A stretch of DNA of 64,000 bases from Porphyromonas sp. oral taxon 278 str. W7784 (GCF_000467855.2 NZ_KI259221.1:231013-295012), one strand, 5' to 3'; shown: positions 10,197-19,251, counted from the stretch's first letter. Program-made: numbers and translations. Notes: a model not told the origin generated them from the letters alone.

Positions 10197-11258
10197 CTAC
10201 TCGATGGTCTTGGTCAGATAGATGTAGACAGGATAGTGGTCGCTATATCCTCCCTGGAAGCGACCCGAGGAGAAGGTGCGGAAGGGATAGCCCTTGAAGT
10301 GCCCCGTCTTCTGAGTCAGGAAGTCGGCATTGAAGATATAGCCATAGTGGCCCGAAGCCTTATCCGACTGAAGGTGTAGGGAATCGTCTGATCCTGCGAT
10401 GAGGTTAGGTGTGACGAGGATGTTGTCGAAGAGATTCCACACATCACGGTAGGCTAGCGTACCTCGTCCCGAGGTATAGAGCGGGGCCATGGGATTGTAG
10501 AGTTCCGTAGAGGCAAGCCCTTCGGTAGTCCCCTTCGAGCGAAGCCCTTCGACGACGCTGGGAGAGGTAGGGTCATCGTTGAAGTCCCCCATGAGGATGA
10601 CCTTGTTCTTAGGATCAGCAGTGAGGAGGGAGTCTGTAACTGAGCGCATCACCTCGGCAGCCTGTAGGCGACGCTTGAGAGATACCTGCTCCCCACCGAC
10701 ACGAGAGGGCCAGTGAGCGACGAGGAAGGTGACGGGCTCTCCGAGGAGGAGACCATTGACCTCGAGGACGTCACGGGTCTTGATGTACTCCTCCCCCTTG
10801 AGGCGGACGGGATGGGGGCGAGCATCGGAGAGCTGGTAGTAGCGAGGACGGTAGAGGAGCGCACAGTCGATACCACGCTTGTCGGGCGAATCGAAGTGGA
10901 CGATCTCATAGCCTGCATTGGCCAGCTCAGGCTCCTTCAGCAGATCCTCGAGGACGCCTCTATTCTCGATCTCACAGACCCCTAAGATGTCGGGACCTCG
11001 CTTGGAGCCTATCTGACTGATCGCATAGGCCATATTGTGGAGCTTCTGCTTGTACTTCTCGGGGGTCCACTGGTTCTTACCATCGGGGAGGAAGTCGGCA
11101 TCATTGTTCTCCCCGTCGATGGTATCGAAGAGGTTCTCTAGGTTGTAGAAGGCTACAGTCAGTCGCACTTGCTTCTTGGACTGCGCCACCATCATCGAGG
11201 AGGCCAGCAGAAGAGCAAGGGTGAGGGCTAGGAGTTTTCTAGACAAATATATATGCAT
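10197..11258 (-). CDS. Secreted endonuclease/exonuclease/phosphatase (EEP) family protein
   Basis: The EEP (DNase I-like) superfamily hydrolyses phosphodiester or phosphomonoester bonds in nucleic acids, inositides or nucleotides. This 353-residue protein has a cleavable signal peptide (about residues 1-26, ending SSMMVAQS). The EEP motifs are in order: FYNLENLFD, the metal-binding CEIENR, GIDCALLYRP, the GDFNDDPTSPS block and the C-terminal SDHYPVYI. It is transcribed divergently from an operon encoding a TonB receptor, DUF5689 lipoproteins and a DNA/RNA endonuclease, which points to nucleic acid as substrate. That is inference, since sequence alone does not exclude a phosphatase. Confidence 0.88.
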   Translation of the reverse strand: MHIYLSRKLLALTLALLLASSMMVAQSKKQVRLTVAFYNLENLFDTIDGENNDADFLPDGKNQWTPEKYKQKLHNMAYAISQIGSKRGPDILGVCEIENRGVLEDLLKEPELANAGYEIVHFDSPDKRGIDCALLYRPRYYQLSDARPHPVRLKGEEYIKTRDVLEVNGLLLGEPVTFLVAHWPSRVGGEQVSLKRRLQAAEVMRSVTDSLLTADPKNKVILMGDFNDDPTSPSVVEGLRSKGTTEGLASTELYNPMAPLYTSGRGTLAYRDVWNLFDNILVTPNLIAGSDDSLHLQSDKASGHYGYIFNADFLTQKTGHFKGYPFRTFSSGRFQGGYSDHYPVYIYLTKTIE

Positions 11259-11301
11259 GATTCTAGGGGTTGATACGAGTAGAATGTGTAATTTAGTAGT
11301 G

Positions 11302-11309
11302 CAAATGTA
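11302..11309 (-). promoter_or_regulatory. -7 box for the EEP gene
   Basis: On the minus strand this reads TACATTTG (TAnnTTTG), 44 bp before the EEP start. It lies in the 207-bp divergent region shared with the receptor operon. Confidence 0.5.
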
Positions 11310-11465
11310 ACAAAACTTACTCGCTGTCCCTATCTTGAGTCCCGAGGCTTCATCAGGGCTACTGGAGGCGGGTGTCTCTCATAGAGTCTCACTCTCGGAG
11401 CTAATCTGGAGGGGGACTCTCTGTGCGTCCCTAGGCGAGTAGGATCATCCACTAAATGCAGCCGC

Positions 11466-14240
11466 ATGAATAAACTAATTACCGTACTTGCCTGTACTCT
11501 GGTCTTCAGTAGCCTCAGCCTAGCGCAGACGACTGAGGGTGCTCTGGTCATCGACAGCCACAGTGGGAAGCCTATCTCCAAGGTGCAAGTCAGTATCTAC
11601 GGGCCCGTGTCCAGGAGGGTACTCCTCGGGAGTGATGCTCGCCAGCTCCTAGCTACCCTACCCCAGGGACGCTATACGCTGACCTTCACCGCCGACGGCT
11701 ACGAGACGAAGCAGATCGAGCTGGTCAAGAAGGATGGCGAAGCGCTAAGCCTCCCCCAGCTGAAGCTCGTCGCTCTGCCCGAGAGCCCAGCATCGAGATA
11801 TGACGAACTCATCATATCGGAGGAGACAGATAGCGAGAGTGCCTCCTCCCAGGACCGAGTATCCCTACTCACCTCGTCCCGTGATCCCTACCTCAGTGCC
11901 TCGAGCTATGTCTTCAGCACAGCCCGCTTCCGCAATCGTGGCTATGACTCCCCCTACAATGAGCAGATGCTCAATGGTATCGGGATGAATGACCTCAACA
12001 GTGGCTACTCCGCTTGGTCACTCTGGGGTGGGCTCAACGACGTGACACGACAGCAGCAGACCTCACAGACCTTTGAGCCCATCGTCTCAGGCTTCGGGAG
12101 CGTCGGCATCACCAACAATGTCACCACACGCCCCTCGATGTACTCCGCTCAGCAGCGACTCACCTACTCGAATAGCAACCGCACCTACAGCAACCGCTTC
12201 GCCTACACATATACCTCTGGGGAGCGACGTGATGGCTGGAGCTTCGCAGGAAGTCTCGTGCGTCGCTCGGGGGATGGACAGTACTCCTACGTCCGTGGGC
12301 AGTACTACGATGCCTGGAGCTACTTCCTGGGTATAGAGAAGAAGCTAGACGAGTCGAATAGCCTCGCCTTCATCGCCCTCGGAGCTCCTACTCGACGTGG
12401 GGTGGCGAGTGCCTCTACCCAGGAGGCCTATGACCTCGTGGGGTCGAACTTCTACAACCCCAACATCGGTCGTCAGGGAGGCAAGTGGCGCAATGCTCGT
12501 GAGCGACGTAGTCACGAGCCGATCCTACAGATCGCCCACTACTTTACCAACCAAGAGAAGACCCTCAGCATCAACTCTACCCTCAGCTACCGCTTCGGTA
12601 AGAATGCCTACTCGGCGCTGAACTGGTACAATGCTCCCGACCCACGAGCAGACTACTACCGCTATCTACCCTCGTACTTCACCCGCATGGCTGATCCCGA
12701 GGGGCAGGATGCTGAGACGGCAGCTCGCTACGCCGAACTCTGGCGTACCGACCCCAATGTACGCTACATCAACTGGGATCGTCTCTACGAGGCCAACCGA
12801 GGCAACCTAACGACCGTGCGTGACGCCAAGGGTCGTACGCTAGCCGAGGGACGTAAGGCCCTCTACATGATCGAAGATCGGCATACCGACCAGCGTGAGT
12901 TTGCCTGGGCGAGCTCGATGAACTGGCTCCCCAAGAGCTGGCTAGAGCTGACGGTTGGGATCAACTTCCGTCACAACCGCACGGCCAACTACGCAGAGGT
13001 GGGTGACCTCCTCGGGGCAGACTTCGCTTATGACATAGATAAGTTCGCCGAGCGTGACTTCGGTGGTGACGCTACGAAGAGTCAGGTAGACCTCCTCCAC
13101 CCTGACCGCATCGTCCACAAGGGGGATCGCTTCAGCTACGACTACAGCTCGATGACCGACCGCTACCAGATGTGGGCTAATGCCACCTACCATCTCCAGC
13201 GTCTGGATGCCTACACCGGTATCTCCTATACCTACACGGCGCTACAGCGTGAGGGACACCAGAAGCGAGGCCTCTTCCCCAATAACTCTTATGGTCTGTC
13301 GGATCAGATCCGATTCAATGACCTCGCTGCCAAGGCAGGGCTGACCTACAAGCTCAATGGTCATCACTACCTCCAGGCCAATGTGAGCTATGTGGAGCAG
13401 GCTCCTACCTTCCAGAACCTCTTCATCTCACCTCGTACCCGCCACAGCTACGTAGAGGATCCCAAGAGTGAGAAGATCTTCTCCTCGGAGGCTTCGTATC
13501 TAGTACGTCTCCCTTGGCTCCGTGGTCGTGTGACTGCCTTCTACACTCACATCGCCGACCATACTCGGTCGATGAACTTCTACGACGATAGCCATGCCTC
13601 CTTCTCCAACTATACGATCACGGGCATCGCTACACGTCACCTGGGGGTAGAGGCGGGCTTCGAAGCCAAGCTGAGCCCTACGCTCACGGCTAATGCTGCC
13701 CTTGCTCTAGGACAGTACCAGTATGCGAATAATCCCACCTACATCCAGTCGATCGACAACTCTAATGAGATCATCGATCGGGATCGTGTCTACTGGAAGG
13801 GACTGAACCTCAGTGGCACACCTCAGACAGCTGCGACGGTAGGGCTTACCTACTACGCCCCTTGGTATGCCAACTTCGGGATCAATGCCAACTACTTCGG
13901 ACGCAACTACGTATCTATGTCCCCCGTCGTGCGTACTGACCGAGGACGCACCTCCCTAGACTACAGCTATATCCTCCCCGAGCGACTGAAGGATGGCTTC
14001 ACCGTGGATGTCTTCGCTAGCTACTCTTGGCGCATCAACTACGGCACCTACCTACGCTTCAACCTCTCGGTGAGCAACGTCCTCAACAATCGTAGACTAC
14101 CCAACGGAGGCTACGAGCAGCTTCGTATCCGTACGATCCGCACGGCAGAGGGCGAACAGCAACTCTATCGCCCCTTCGACACGAAGCTCTCGTACGTCTA
14201 TGGGACGACCTTCTTCTTCAACACGACGCTCCAATTCTAA
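11466..14240 (+). CDS. TonB-dependent receptor with carboxypeptidase-regulatory-like N-domain
   Basis: This outer-membrane importer has 924 residues. It has a signal peptide (residues 1-20, ending LSLAQ) and a carboxypeptidase-regulatory-like fold (about 22-100, GALVIDSHSGKPISKVQVSI and GRYTLTFTADGYETKQI). The plug contains SARFRNRGYDSPYNEQMLNG-like sequence near residue 160, and the barrel ends in aromatic TTLQF. It differs from the SusC/RagA class, and no SusD follows. The operon instead encodes two DUF5689 lipoproteins and a nuclease, with a secreted EEP protein diverging upstream. I infer that the ligand is a nucleic acid fragment or nucleotide. The barrel alone does not show this. Confidence 0.9.
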   Translation: MNKLITVLACTLVFSSLSLAQTTEGALVIDSHSGKPISKVQVSIYGPVSRRVLLGSDARQLLATLPQGRYTLTFTADGYETKQIELVKKDGEALSLPQLKLVALPESPASRYDELIISEETDSESASSQDRVSLLTSSRDPYLSASSYVFSTARFRNRGYDSPYNEQMLNGIGMNDLNSGYSAWSLWGGLNDVTRQQQTSQTFEPIVSGFGSVGITNNVTTRPSMYSAQQRLTYSNSNRTYSNRFAYTYTSGERRDGWSFAGSLVRRSGDGQYSYVRGQYYDAWSYFLGIEKKLDESNSLAFIALGAPTRRGVASASTQEAYDLVGSNFYNPNIGRQGGKWRNARERRSHEPILQIAHYFTNQEKTLSINSTLSYRFGKNAYSALNWYNAPDPRADYYRYLPSYFTRMADPEGQDAETAARYAELWRTDPNVRYINWDRLYEANRGNLTTVRDAKGRTLAEGRKALYMIEDRHTDQREFAWASSMNWLPKSWLELTVGINFRHNRTANYAEVGDLLGADFAYDIDKFAERDFGGDATKSQVDLLHPDRIVHKGDRFSYDYSSMTDRYQMWANATYHLQRLDAYTGISYTYTALQREGHQKRGLFPNNSYGLSDQIRFNDLAAKAGLTYKLNGHHYLQANVSYVEQAPTFQNLFISPRTRHSYVEDPKSEKIFSSEASYLVRLPWLRGRVTAFYTHIADHTRSMNFYDDSHASFSNYTITGIATRHLGVEAGFEAKLSPTLTANAALALGQYQYANNPTYIQSIDNSNEIIDRDRVYWKGLNLSGTPQTAATVGLTYYAPWYANFGINANYFGRNYVSMSPVVRTDRGRTSLDYSYILPERLKDGFTVDVFASYSWRINYGTYLRFNLSVSNVLNNRRLPNGGYEQLRIRTIRTAEGEQQLYRPFDTKLSYVYGTTFFFNTTLQF

Positions 14241-14252
14241 TCCGCCTAGACT

Positions 14253-15074
14253 ATGCATCGCTATCACATACATGCGCTATCGCTCGCTATGCTACTCGGC
14301 TTAGGAGCGACCAGTTGTGAGAAGTACAATGAAGTAGCTCCCCCACGCTTCGATACCCAAGCTGAGGCCCAGGAGAAGCTCCCGCTACCCACCCATACCA
14401 TCAGCCAGCTCAAGGAGCTCTATAAGCCTGGTGGAGTAGTCATCACTAAGCCCATCGTCATCTCAGCGGTCATCATCTCCGACGACAGCGAGGGGAACCT
14501 CTACAAGACCTGCTATATCCAGGATAAGACCGGAGGGATGGAGCTCAAGTTCGCCCTAGGCAACCTCAGCTCCCTCTATCCGCAAGGGACCCGTGTTCGC
14601 CTGCTATGCCAGGATCTGAAGCTCGGTAGATACGGCGGACAGATCAACCTCGGCTATCCGACCAAGGACGACAAGTACGAGACGGGCTTCTACCCAGAGC
14701 TCCTCGTACCCCGCTCCCTTCTGAAGGAAGGACGAGGCGAAGTCACTCCTCTCCCCGTCCTAGTCAGTGGGATCAACAAGCAGCTCGCAGGTAGACTCAT
14801 CCGACTCGATGGGGTGCAGTTCCTCGCCTCCGAACTAGGGCAGACCTATGCCGACCCTCAAGGGAAGGAGAAGAATAGGAATGTCAATCGCACCCTCGTC
14901 GACCGCCAAGGTAGTAAGGTGATCGTCCGTACGAGCAGCTATGCGAAGTTCGCCGGTCGCACCCTTCCCCAAGGCTCGGGTAGCGTCACCGCCCTACTCA
15001 CCTACTTCGGAGAGACTCCACAGCTCCTCATCCTTCGGGAGAGTGATGTACAGCTCACAGAGCCTCGCTTCTAG
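14253..15074 (+). CDS. DUF5689 lipoprotein
   Basis: This 273-residue surface-type lipoprotein has a lipobox near residue 22 (GLGATSC followed by EKYNE). The body matches DUF5689 as I know it: THTISQLKELY, the beta-rich KPIVISAVIISDDSEGNLYKTCYIQD stretch (an OB-like fold in related proteins) and a C-terminal repeat around GRLIRLDGVQF and TLVDRQGSKVIVRTS. DUF5689 has no proven biochemical role. OB-like folds often bind nucleic acid, and the neighbouring nuclease makes this plausible. It starts 12 bp after the receptor stop and so is co-transcribed. Confidence 0.85.
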   Translation: MHRYHIHALSLAMLLGLGATSCEKYNEVAPPRFDTQAEAQEKLPLPTHTISQLKELYKPGGVVITKPIVISAVIISDDSEGNLYKTCYIQDKTGGMELKFALGNLSSLYPQGTRVRLLCQDLKLGRYGGQINLGYPTKDDKYETGFYPELLVPRSLLKEGRGEVTPLPVLVSGINKQLAGRLIRLDGVQFLASELGQTYADPQGKEKNRNVNRTLVDRQGSKVIVRTSSYAKFAGRTLPQGSGSVTALLTYFGETPQLLILRESDVQLTEPRF

Positions 15075-15124
15075 TCCTCCCACTACATACCCCATCATCC
15101 CATCACGACAAACATAATCGACTG

Positions 15125-16828
15125 ATGATACCAAATAAGTTCACCCGCTGGAGCCTCATCATCGCCTCCTGCGCAACTCTAGCACTCCCCTCCTGCAAGG
15201 ACAATGACGACGCTTACGATCGCCCTACGATCTCTGTCAGCCAAGTCACAAAGGACAGTGAGGGTAAGACCATCATAGGCAAGGACGAGAGCACCGCTAC
15301 CCTACATATCAGTTCCAACCGTGCCTGGACAGCGACCACGGCCCTCGACTGGCTGAGCATCCAGCCAGAGTCAGGTCAGGCTGGGGAGCACGACGTGATC
15401 ATCCGTGTGCTGAAGAATGCTTCTCAGCAGGCACGACAGGGGCAGTTCGCCTTCCGTGCCGGTGGGCAGACGATCTTCTACACGATCACTCAGGCAGGCG
15501 ATGGCTCAGCGGTCATCACCCCAGGCAAGGATCCCGACCAGCCACAAGCACCCGTCGAAGTCGATGGCACTGATCTGGCGAACTTCATCAAGAAGTACGA
15601 TACCGGTCAGAGCGTGACTGTAGACGAAGAGGTGACCTTCAAGGCCGTCCTCCTCTCCGATATCCCAGCTAACAACATGGTTAGCCTGAAGAACATCATC
15701 GTACAGGCTGGTGACCAGGGGATCACCCTACGACTGGCGTCCAACGCCTCCAAGGACTGGAAGCCTGGCATGGTCTTCACCATTAAGACCAAGGGCACGA
15801 AGGTAGGGCGCTATCAGGAGGGATCGCTCCAGATCGACTACACCGGTGTAGCAGATGCCGGCTCGATGGTCACACCTACAGGCGAAGTCTCGGAGATCAA
15901 GCCTAAGACCGTCTCCTTCGCCGATGTCTATGCAGGTAAGTATGACAATGTCCTCGTCGCTGTCGAGGGGGCTCAGTTCGAAGAGCCAGGTAAGGCCCTT
16001 AACCCCAATAAGCCGGCCGCAGGCAAGACCTCTGCTCCTACCTACTTCAATAGTATCACCGACTGCGTCACCTCTTCTCCTGAGGGCGTATCAAGTCTCT
16101 CTGTAGCCATCTCCTTCTACAGCACCTTCAAGTCCGAGCTAGCTTCAGATAAGAATGGTAAGATCGTCGGTATCATCCAGCGCTCGACCACCACGGACAA
16201 GACGACGAAGGCTAAGACCATCCACTACAACCTCTGGCCACGCAGTATCGAGGATCTCAAGGGCCTTACCGCAGAGCGATGCACCAAGGCACAGCAACCC
16301 GCTCAGAAGGAACTCCTCTTCACCGTCTACGTCGAAGGAGCTGCGGGCAACGAGAAGTACCTTCAGCTCTACAATCCTTCGGACGTAGAGGTCGACCTCA
16401 GCCAGTATTCCCTCCAGATCAAGGCCTATGGGAAGAGCAACACCGCTGTGAACCCTCCCAACGACAAGGTACTCATCCCCCTCTCGGGTAAGCTTGCACC
16501 TAAGGCTTCGATCGTCTGCCGTCATACCAAGGCGGAGCTCTACACGGCCTCGGGGCTGACGGGTGAACTGACCTACAACGGCAACGATCCCATCGCCCTC
16601 ATCAAGGGGGAGACGGTCATTGACTTCCTAGGTAATGATCCCGCTAAGGCTTGGCTTACGGCAGAAGGCAAAGCAGCTGGTGAAGACGTCTTCCTCCACC
16701 GCAAGGTCGCCATCGACGCTCCCTCTCAGACCTTCGTCCTCGATCAGTGGGAATCTACAGCTCTGACGAAGGACAAGCAGAAGGAGATCCTCACAGCACT
16801 CATCACGGAGCATTTCGGCAAACGATAA
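15125..16828 (+). CDS. BACON / DUF5689 / lamin-tail multidomain lipoprotein
   Basis: This 567-residue lipoprotein has a lipobox ATLALPSC near residue 25. A BACON-type domain follows (about 35-125: SSNRAWTATTALDWLSIQPESGQAGEH and TITQAG), a module often found in surface glycan-binding proteins. The middle is a DUF5689-like region (about 145-380). The C-terminal part (about 390-530) resembles a lamin-tail domain (FTVYVEGAAGNEKYLQLYNPS, then QYSLQIKAYG), a fold common in secreted nucleases and surface proteins. It is the third gene of the nuclease operon, 50 bp after the DUF5689 gene. A role as surface capture subunit is inferred. Confidence 0.82.
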   Translation: MIPNKFTRWSLIIASCATLALPSCKDNDDAYDRPTISVSQVTKDSEGKTIIGKDESTATLHISSNRAWTATTALDWLSIQPESGQAGEHDVIIRVLKNASQQARQGQFAFRAGGQTIFYTITQAGDGSAVITPGKDPDQPQAPVEVDGTDLANFIKKYDTGQSVTVDEEVTFKAVLLSDIPANNMVSLKNIIVQAGDQGITLRLASNASKDWKPGMVFTIKTKGTKVGRYQEGSLQIDYTGVADAGSMVTPTGEVSEIKPKTVSFADVYAGKYDNVLVAVEGAQFEEPGKALNPNKPAAGKTSAPTYFNSITDCVTSSPEGVSSLSVAISFYSTFKSELASDKNGKIVGIIQRSTTTDKTTKAKTIHYNLWPRSIEDLKGLTAERCTKAQQPAQKELLFTVYVEGAAGNEKYLQLYNPSDVEVDLSQYSLQIKAYGKSNTAVNPPNDKVLIPLSGKLAPKASIVCRHTKAELYTASGLTGELTYNGNDPIALIKGETVIDFLGNDPAKAWLTAEGKAAGEDVFLHRKVAIDAPSQTFVLDQWESTALTKDKQKEILTALITEHFGKR

Positions 16829-16839
16829 GCCCTTAGACC

Positions 16840-18039
16840 ATGCGCAACAAGTTCAAGAACCATATCTTCAAGTACCTTCTCCTAGTATTCACGCTAGGAG
16901 GAGGTATCTTGACCTGCTGTACCACGAAGGAGGCTGATCAGCCGATCCGCCCTTCAGACCAGCTACAGCTCTCCTTTCCACCTTCGGGGAGCAAGATTAA
17001 GGCTATCCCCGCCGAAGGAGCTAACTTCTTCATCAAGCTCCGCTCCCAAGGTAGCTGGACGCTCTCTGTAGAGCCTAGCGACGCCAGCTCCTGGCTACAG
17101 CTCGAGCAGAGTAAGGGCGAAGGCTCGCAAGGTCTGCGTATAGCCATCTCCATCAGTGAGAACCTGGGGGCGACACGTGAGGCTAAGATCATCGCTTCCT
17201 CCCAAGGCGTACAGGACACCCTTCGCATCACACAGCAGGGCAAGACGACTGGCCCTGATTATCCTTCGCACCCCTCTGGGGAGAATATCCTCGGCGACAT
17301 AACCCTACTCGAAGCTCCTGCGATCAGTGGCGGTAGTCACAACTACTACATCACGCACCGAGCCAATGGCATCGTCAACTATTCCGTCGAGTATGATGTC
17401 CAGAAGTTGCACTCTCGCTTCGTCTGCTTCACCTTCGACGAAGTGAACTCGGCCACGAAGGTCAAACGTACCAATGCCTGGAGTTGGGACCCCAACATCC
17501 CCAAGCAGTATTCGACCGAATTCATGTTCAGCGGTAGCGGGTACGACCGAGGGCACATGGTCGCCTCCTCCGACCGTACCTTCAGCTTCGAAGCCAATAA
17601 GCAGACCTTCTACTACTCCAACATGAGTCCACAGCTCGGCGAGCTGAACCAGAAGTACTGGATGCAGCTTGAGCAGCAGGTACAGGCCTGGGGTCGTAAC
17701 TCCCGCTTCCGTGATGTGCTCTACGTGGCCAAGGGCGGTACCATCCGAGACGACCAGGTCGAGCCCCACAAGGTCAAGGGCAAGATCGTCGTCCCCAAGT
17801 ACTACTGGATGGCGCTCGTCGTCAAGAAGGGCTCTACCTACCATGGCTTAGGTCTTTGGGTAGAGCACCGTGCCTATGGTGCAGATACACCTATCCGCTC
17901 GGTAGCCCTCTCCATCGACGAACTAGAGGCTAAGCTTGGCTTCGATCTCTTCCCGAACTTCCCCGACGATATCGAGAAGCAGTTCGAAGCTGAGAACCCC
18001 GCCTCACCTGACTTCCTCAGCAACTGGCCCGGGATCTAG
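16840..18039 (+). CDS. DNA/RNA non-specific endonuclease lipoprotein with BACON domain
   Basis: NUC1-type beta-beta-alpha-metal nucleases cut DNA and RNA without sequence preference. This 399-residue protein has a lipoprotein signal (lipobox around Cys 26/27), then a BACON domain (about 45-135, SQGSWTLSVEPSDASSWLQL to RITQQG). The nuclease domain follows with the catalytic DRGH at 236-239, the SNMSPQ strand and the metal-binding Asn region ELNQKYWMQLE. All signature residues are present, so it should be active. Lipid anchoring would hold it at the cell surface. It starts 11 bp after the preceding lipoprotein and closes the operon, with a terminator at 18067. Confidence 0.93.
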   Translation: MRNKFKNHIFKYLLLVFTLGGGILTCCTTKEADQPIRPSDQLQLSFPPSGSKIKAIPAEGANFFIKLRSQGSWTLSVEPSDASSWLQLEQSKGEGSQGLRIAISISENLGATREAKIIASSQGVQDTLRITQQGKTTGPDYPSHPSGENILGDITLLEAPAISGGSHNYYITHRANGIVNYSVEYDVQKLHSRFVCFTFDEVNSATKVKRTNAWSWDPNIPKQYSTEFMFSGSGYDRGHMVASSDRTFSFEANKQTFYYSNMSPQLGELNQKYWMQLEQQVQAWGRNSRFRDVLYVAKGGTIRDDQVEPHKVKGKIVVPKYYWMALVVKKGSTYHGLGLWVEHRAYGADTPIRSVALSIDELEAKLGFDLFPNFPDDIEKQFEAENPASPDFLSNWPGI

Positions 18040-18066
18040 TCCCTCCTTCCACACCTATCTATACGA

Positions 18067-18102
18067 GAAGTCCTACACCCCATCCGTTGGGTGTAGGGCT
18101 TC
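18067..18102. terminator. 14-bp hairpin terminator of the nuclease operon
   Basis: Arms 18067-18080 and 18089-18102 pair with one G-U, around an 8-nt loop, and are followed by TTGTTTCT. It lies 28 bp after the endonuclease stop. Confidence 0.8.
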
Positions 18103-18158
18103 TTGTTTCTATCCCCATCACCTACAGCCATCGTACATAGAGCTAAGGCGAAAAGTAC

Positions 18159-18184
18159 CCCGAAGAATCAGGGGATTCTTCGGG
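18159..18184. repeat. Isolated 11-bp hairpin with complementary outer flanks
   Basis: CCCGAAGAATC (18159-18169) pairs perfectly with 18174-18184 around a 4-nt loop. Farther out, AAAAGTA (18151-18157) is complementary to TACTTTT (18194-18200). It lies in the 577-bp gap between the endonuclease and the orphan gene at 18617. It could be a second terminator or the end of a small element. Confidence 0.65.
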
Positions 18185-18252
18185 TGCTTCCCCTACTTTT
18201 CATTCCGCCCTTCCAAGCTCCGTCATCATCCCCTGGAGCAGGAGCAAATAAA

Positions 18253-18326
18253 ACCTACGGTAGGTCGTCGATGCGACCTACACATCGACGACCCACAGTA
18301 GGTTTTCTAAGCGACCCACCATAGGT
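18253..18326. repeat. 23-bp-period palindromic repeat array (family 2, copy 2)
   Basis: Clear cores are at 18253 (ACCTACGGTAGGT), 18291 (ACCCACAGTAGGT) and 18314 (ACCCACCATAGGT), and the last two are 23 bp apart. Between the first two, a degenerate half-core at 18276 is flanked by CGTCGATG (18266-18273) and its complement (18283-18290), forming an extra hairpin. It matches the array at 1-59. Confidence 0.85.
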
Positions 18327-18577
18327 CGTTTTTTCATCCTCCCGAAGAGCCCCTTCCGTCGGGGTAATTCTTCCCCAATATTGAGCCTCGATTCCCCTCT
18401 CAGCATAGCCCCGTCAACCAGCCTAGCAATCACCTGCCATTCATTCTCTATCCTCTAGGAGCTCATCCGATGACTAAGTGTAGGAGAATAGCACGAAAGA
18501 AAGGGTGTATTCTAGGTGGCCTCCCAGATAATTACATATTACCCTCTGATGAGATATGTATGATCTGATATTATCCT

Positions 18578-18585
18578 TACCTTCG
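18578..18585 (+). promoter_or_regulatory. Possible -7 box for the 122-residue orphan gene
   Basis: TACCTTCG differs from TAnnTTTG at one position and lies 31 bp before the start codon. The region from about 18327 to this box shows no other feature and is more AT-rich than its surroundings. Confidence 0.35.
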
Positions 18586-18616
18586 TGCTTACATACTAAT
18601 TAAACTAAAGAACTAG

Positions 18617-18985
18617 ATGAAATCCGTTGAGAAGATTCAAGAGTTCCATGCCCCTGCTGAGATCAAGCACTCTGTCATAGCTGTAAAGATAGATCGTGCG
18701 ATTTCTGAGGGAAAGGACGTTTACGAAGCTGCTAGAAAGGCATGGAAACTATCCCTGAGTAGAGCTAACCAGACGTCCTATTTACTGGCTGTACAATGCG
18801 GAGTTATCACGGGGGTATTTATAGGGAAATGGGGACCTTCAGATGAAGTACCTGGGAGACTAGAATTCGTGGGTAAGGAAGCTTCCCAAGAGGTACAAGA
18901 TAATTATCTTTGGAAGAGATTACCAGAATATTACTATCGTAAGGGTACCCGAAATCCAGTGAGGTATCTTAGCCCTAGTAAGTAG
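18617..18985 (+). CDS. Small conserved-type hypothetical protein, possibly PUA-like
   Basis: This 122-residue cytoplasmic protein has no signal peptide or membrane segment. The pattern AARKAWKLSLSRANQ, AVQCGVITGVFIGKW, GRLEFVGKEA and LWKRLPEYYYRKGTRNPVRY recalls small PUA-like proteins or domains found scattered near mobile or defence genes, in which a Trp, a GVV-type strand and a terminal NPI-x-Y are conserved. I make this match from memory and hold it loosely. The gene is more AT-rich in base and codon use than its neighbours and has no operon partner. It is bounded by the family 2 repeat and a strong terminator, consistent with recent acquisition. Confidence 0.65.
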   Translation: MKSVEKIQEFHAPAEIKHSVIAVKIDRAISEGKDVYEAARKAWKLSLSRANQTSYLLAVQCGVITGVFIGKWGPSDEVPGRLEFVGKEASQEVQDNYLWKRLPEYYYRKGTRNPVRYLSPSK

Positions 18986-19017
18986 GTAGAGATAATACCT
19001 AATAGAATAAGAGCTAT

Positions 19018-19061
19018 CGAGGTCATCCGATGGAGCTAGGAGCTTCCATCGGATGACCTCG
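19018..19061. terminator. 17-bp hairpin terminator
   Basis: Arms 19018-19034 and 19045-19061 (CGAGGTCATCCGATGGA and complement) are perfect, extended by GCT/AGC with one bulge, and followed by TTCTTTG. It ends the orphan gene. Confidence 0.85.
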
Positions 19062-19202
19062 TTCTTTGGGAATAGTAGGTGCTCTTGTCCTTTGAGAGCA
19101 GTAAAGGTAGGAGGAGAAGCGTGGGGTACCTTGCATAGCGATCTAGGGAGATGGGGGCATCCTTAACTAGCTTCGCCTTCCCTCTAGAATCATAGAATCT
19201 CG

Positions 19203-19210
19203 TACCTTTG
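19203..19210 (+). promoter_or_regulatory. -7 box for kdsB-dnaG
   Basis: TACCTTTG is a full TAnnTTTG match, 41 bp before the kdsB ATG. Confidence 0.6.
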
Positions 19211-19251
19211 CCAAGGAATTTCAATCACATCAACCCTTACTCATCCTCGCT

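Noticed and set aside
18327-18577. tRNA or small RNA gene in the gap before the orphan gene
   Set aside because: No T-loop GGTTCGA-type sequence, no cloverleaf arms, and no clear terminator.
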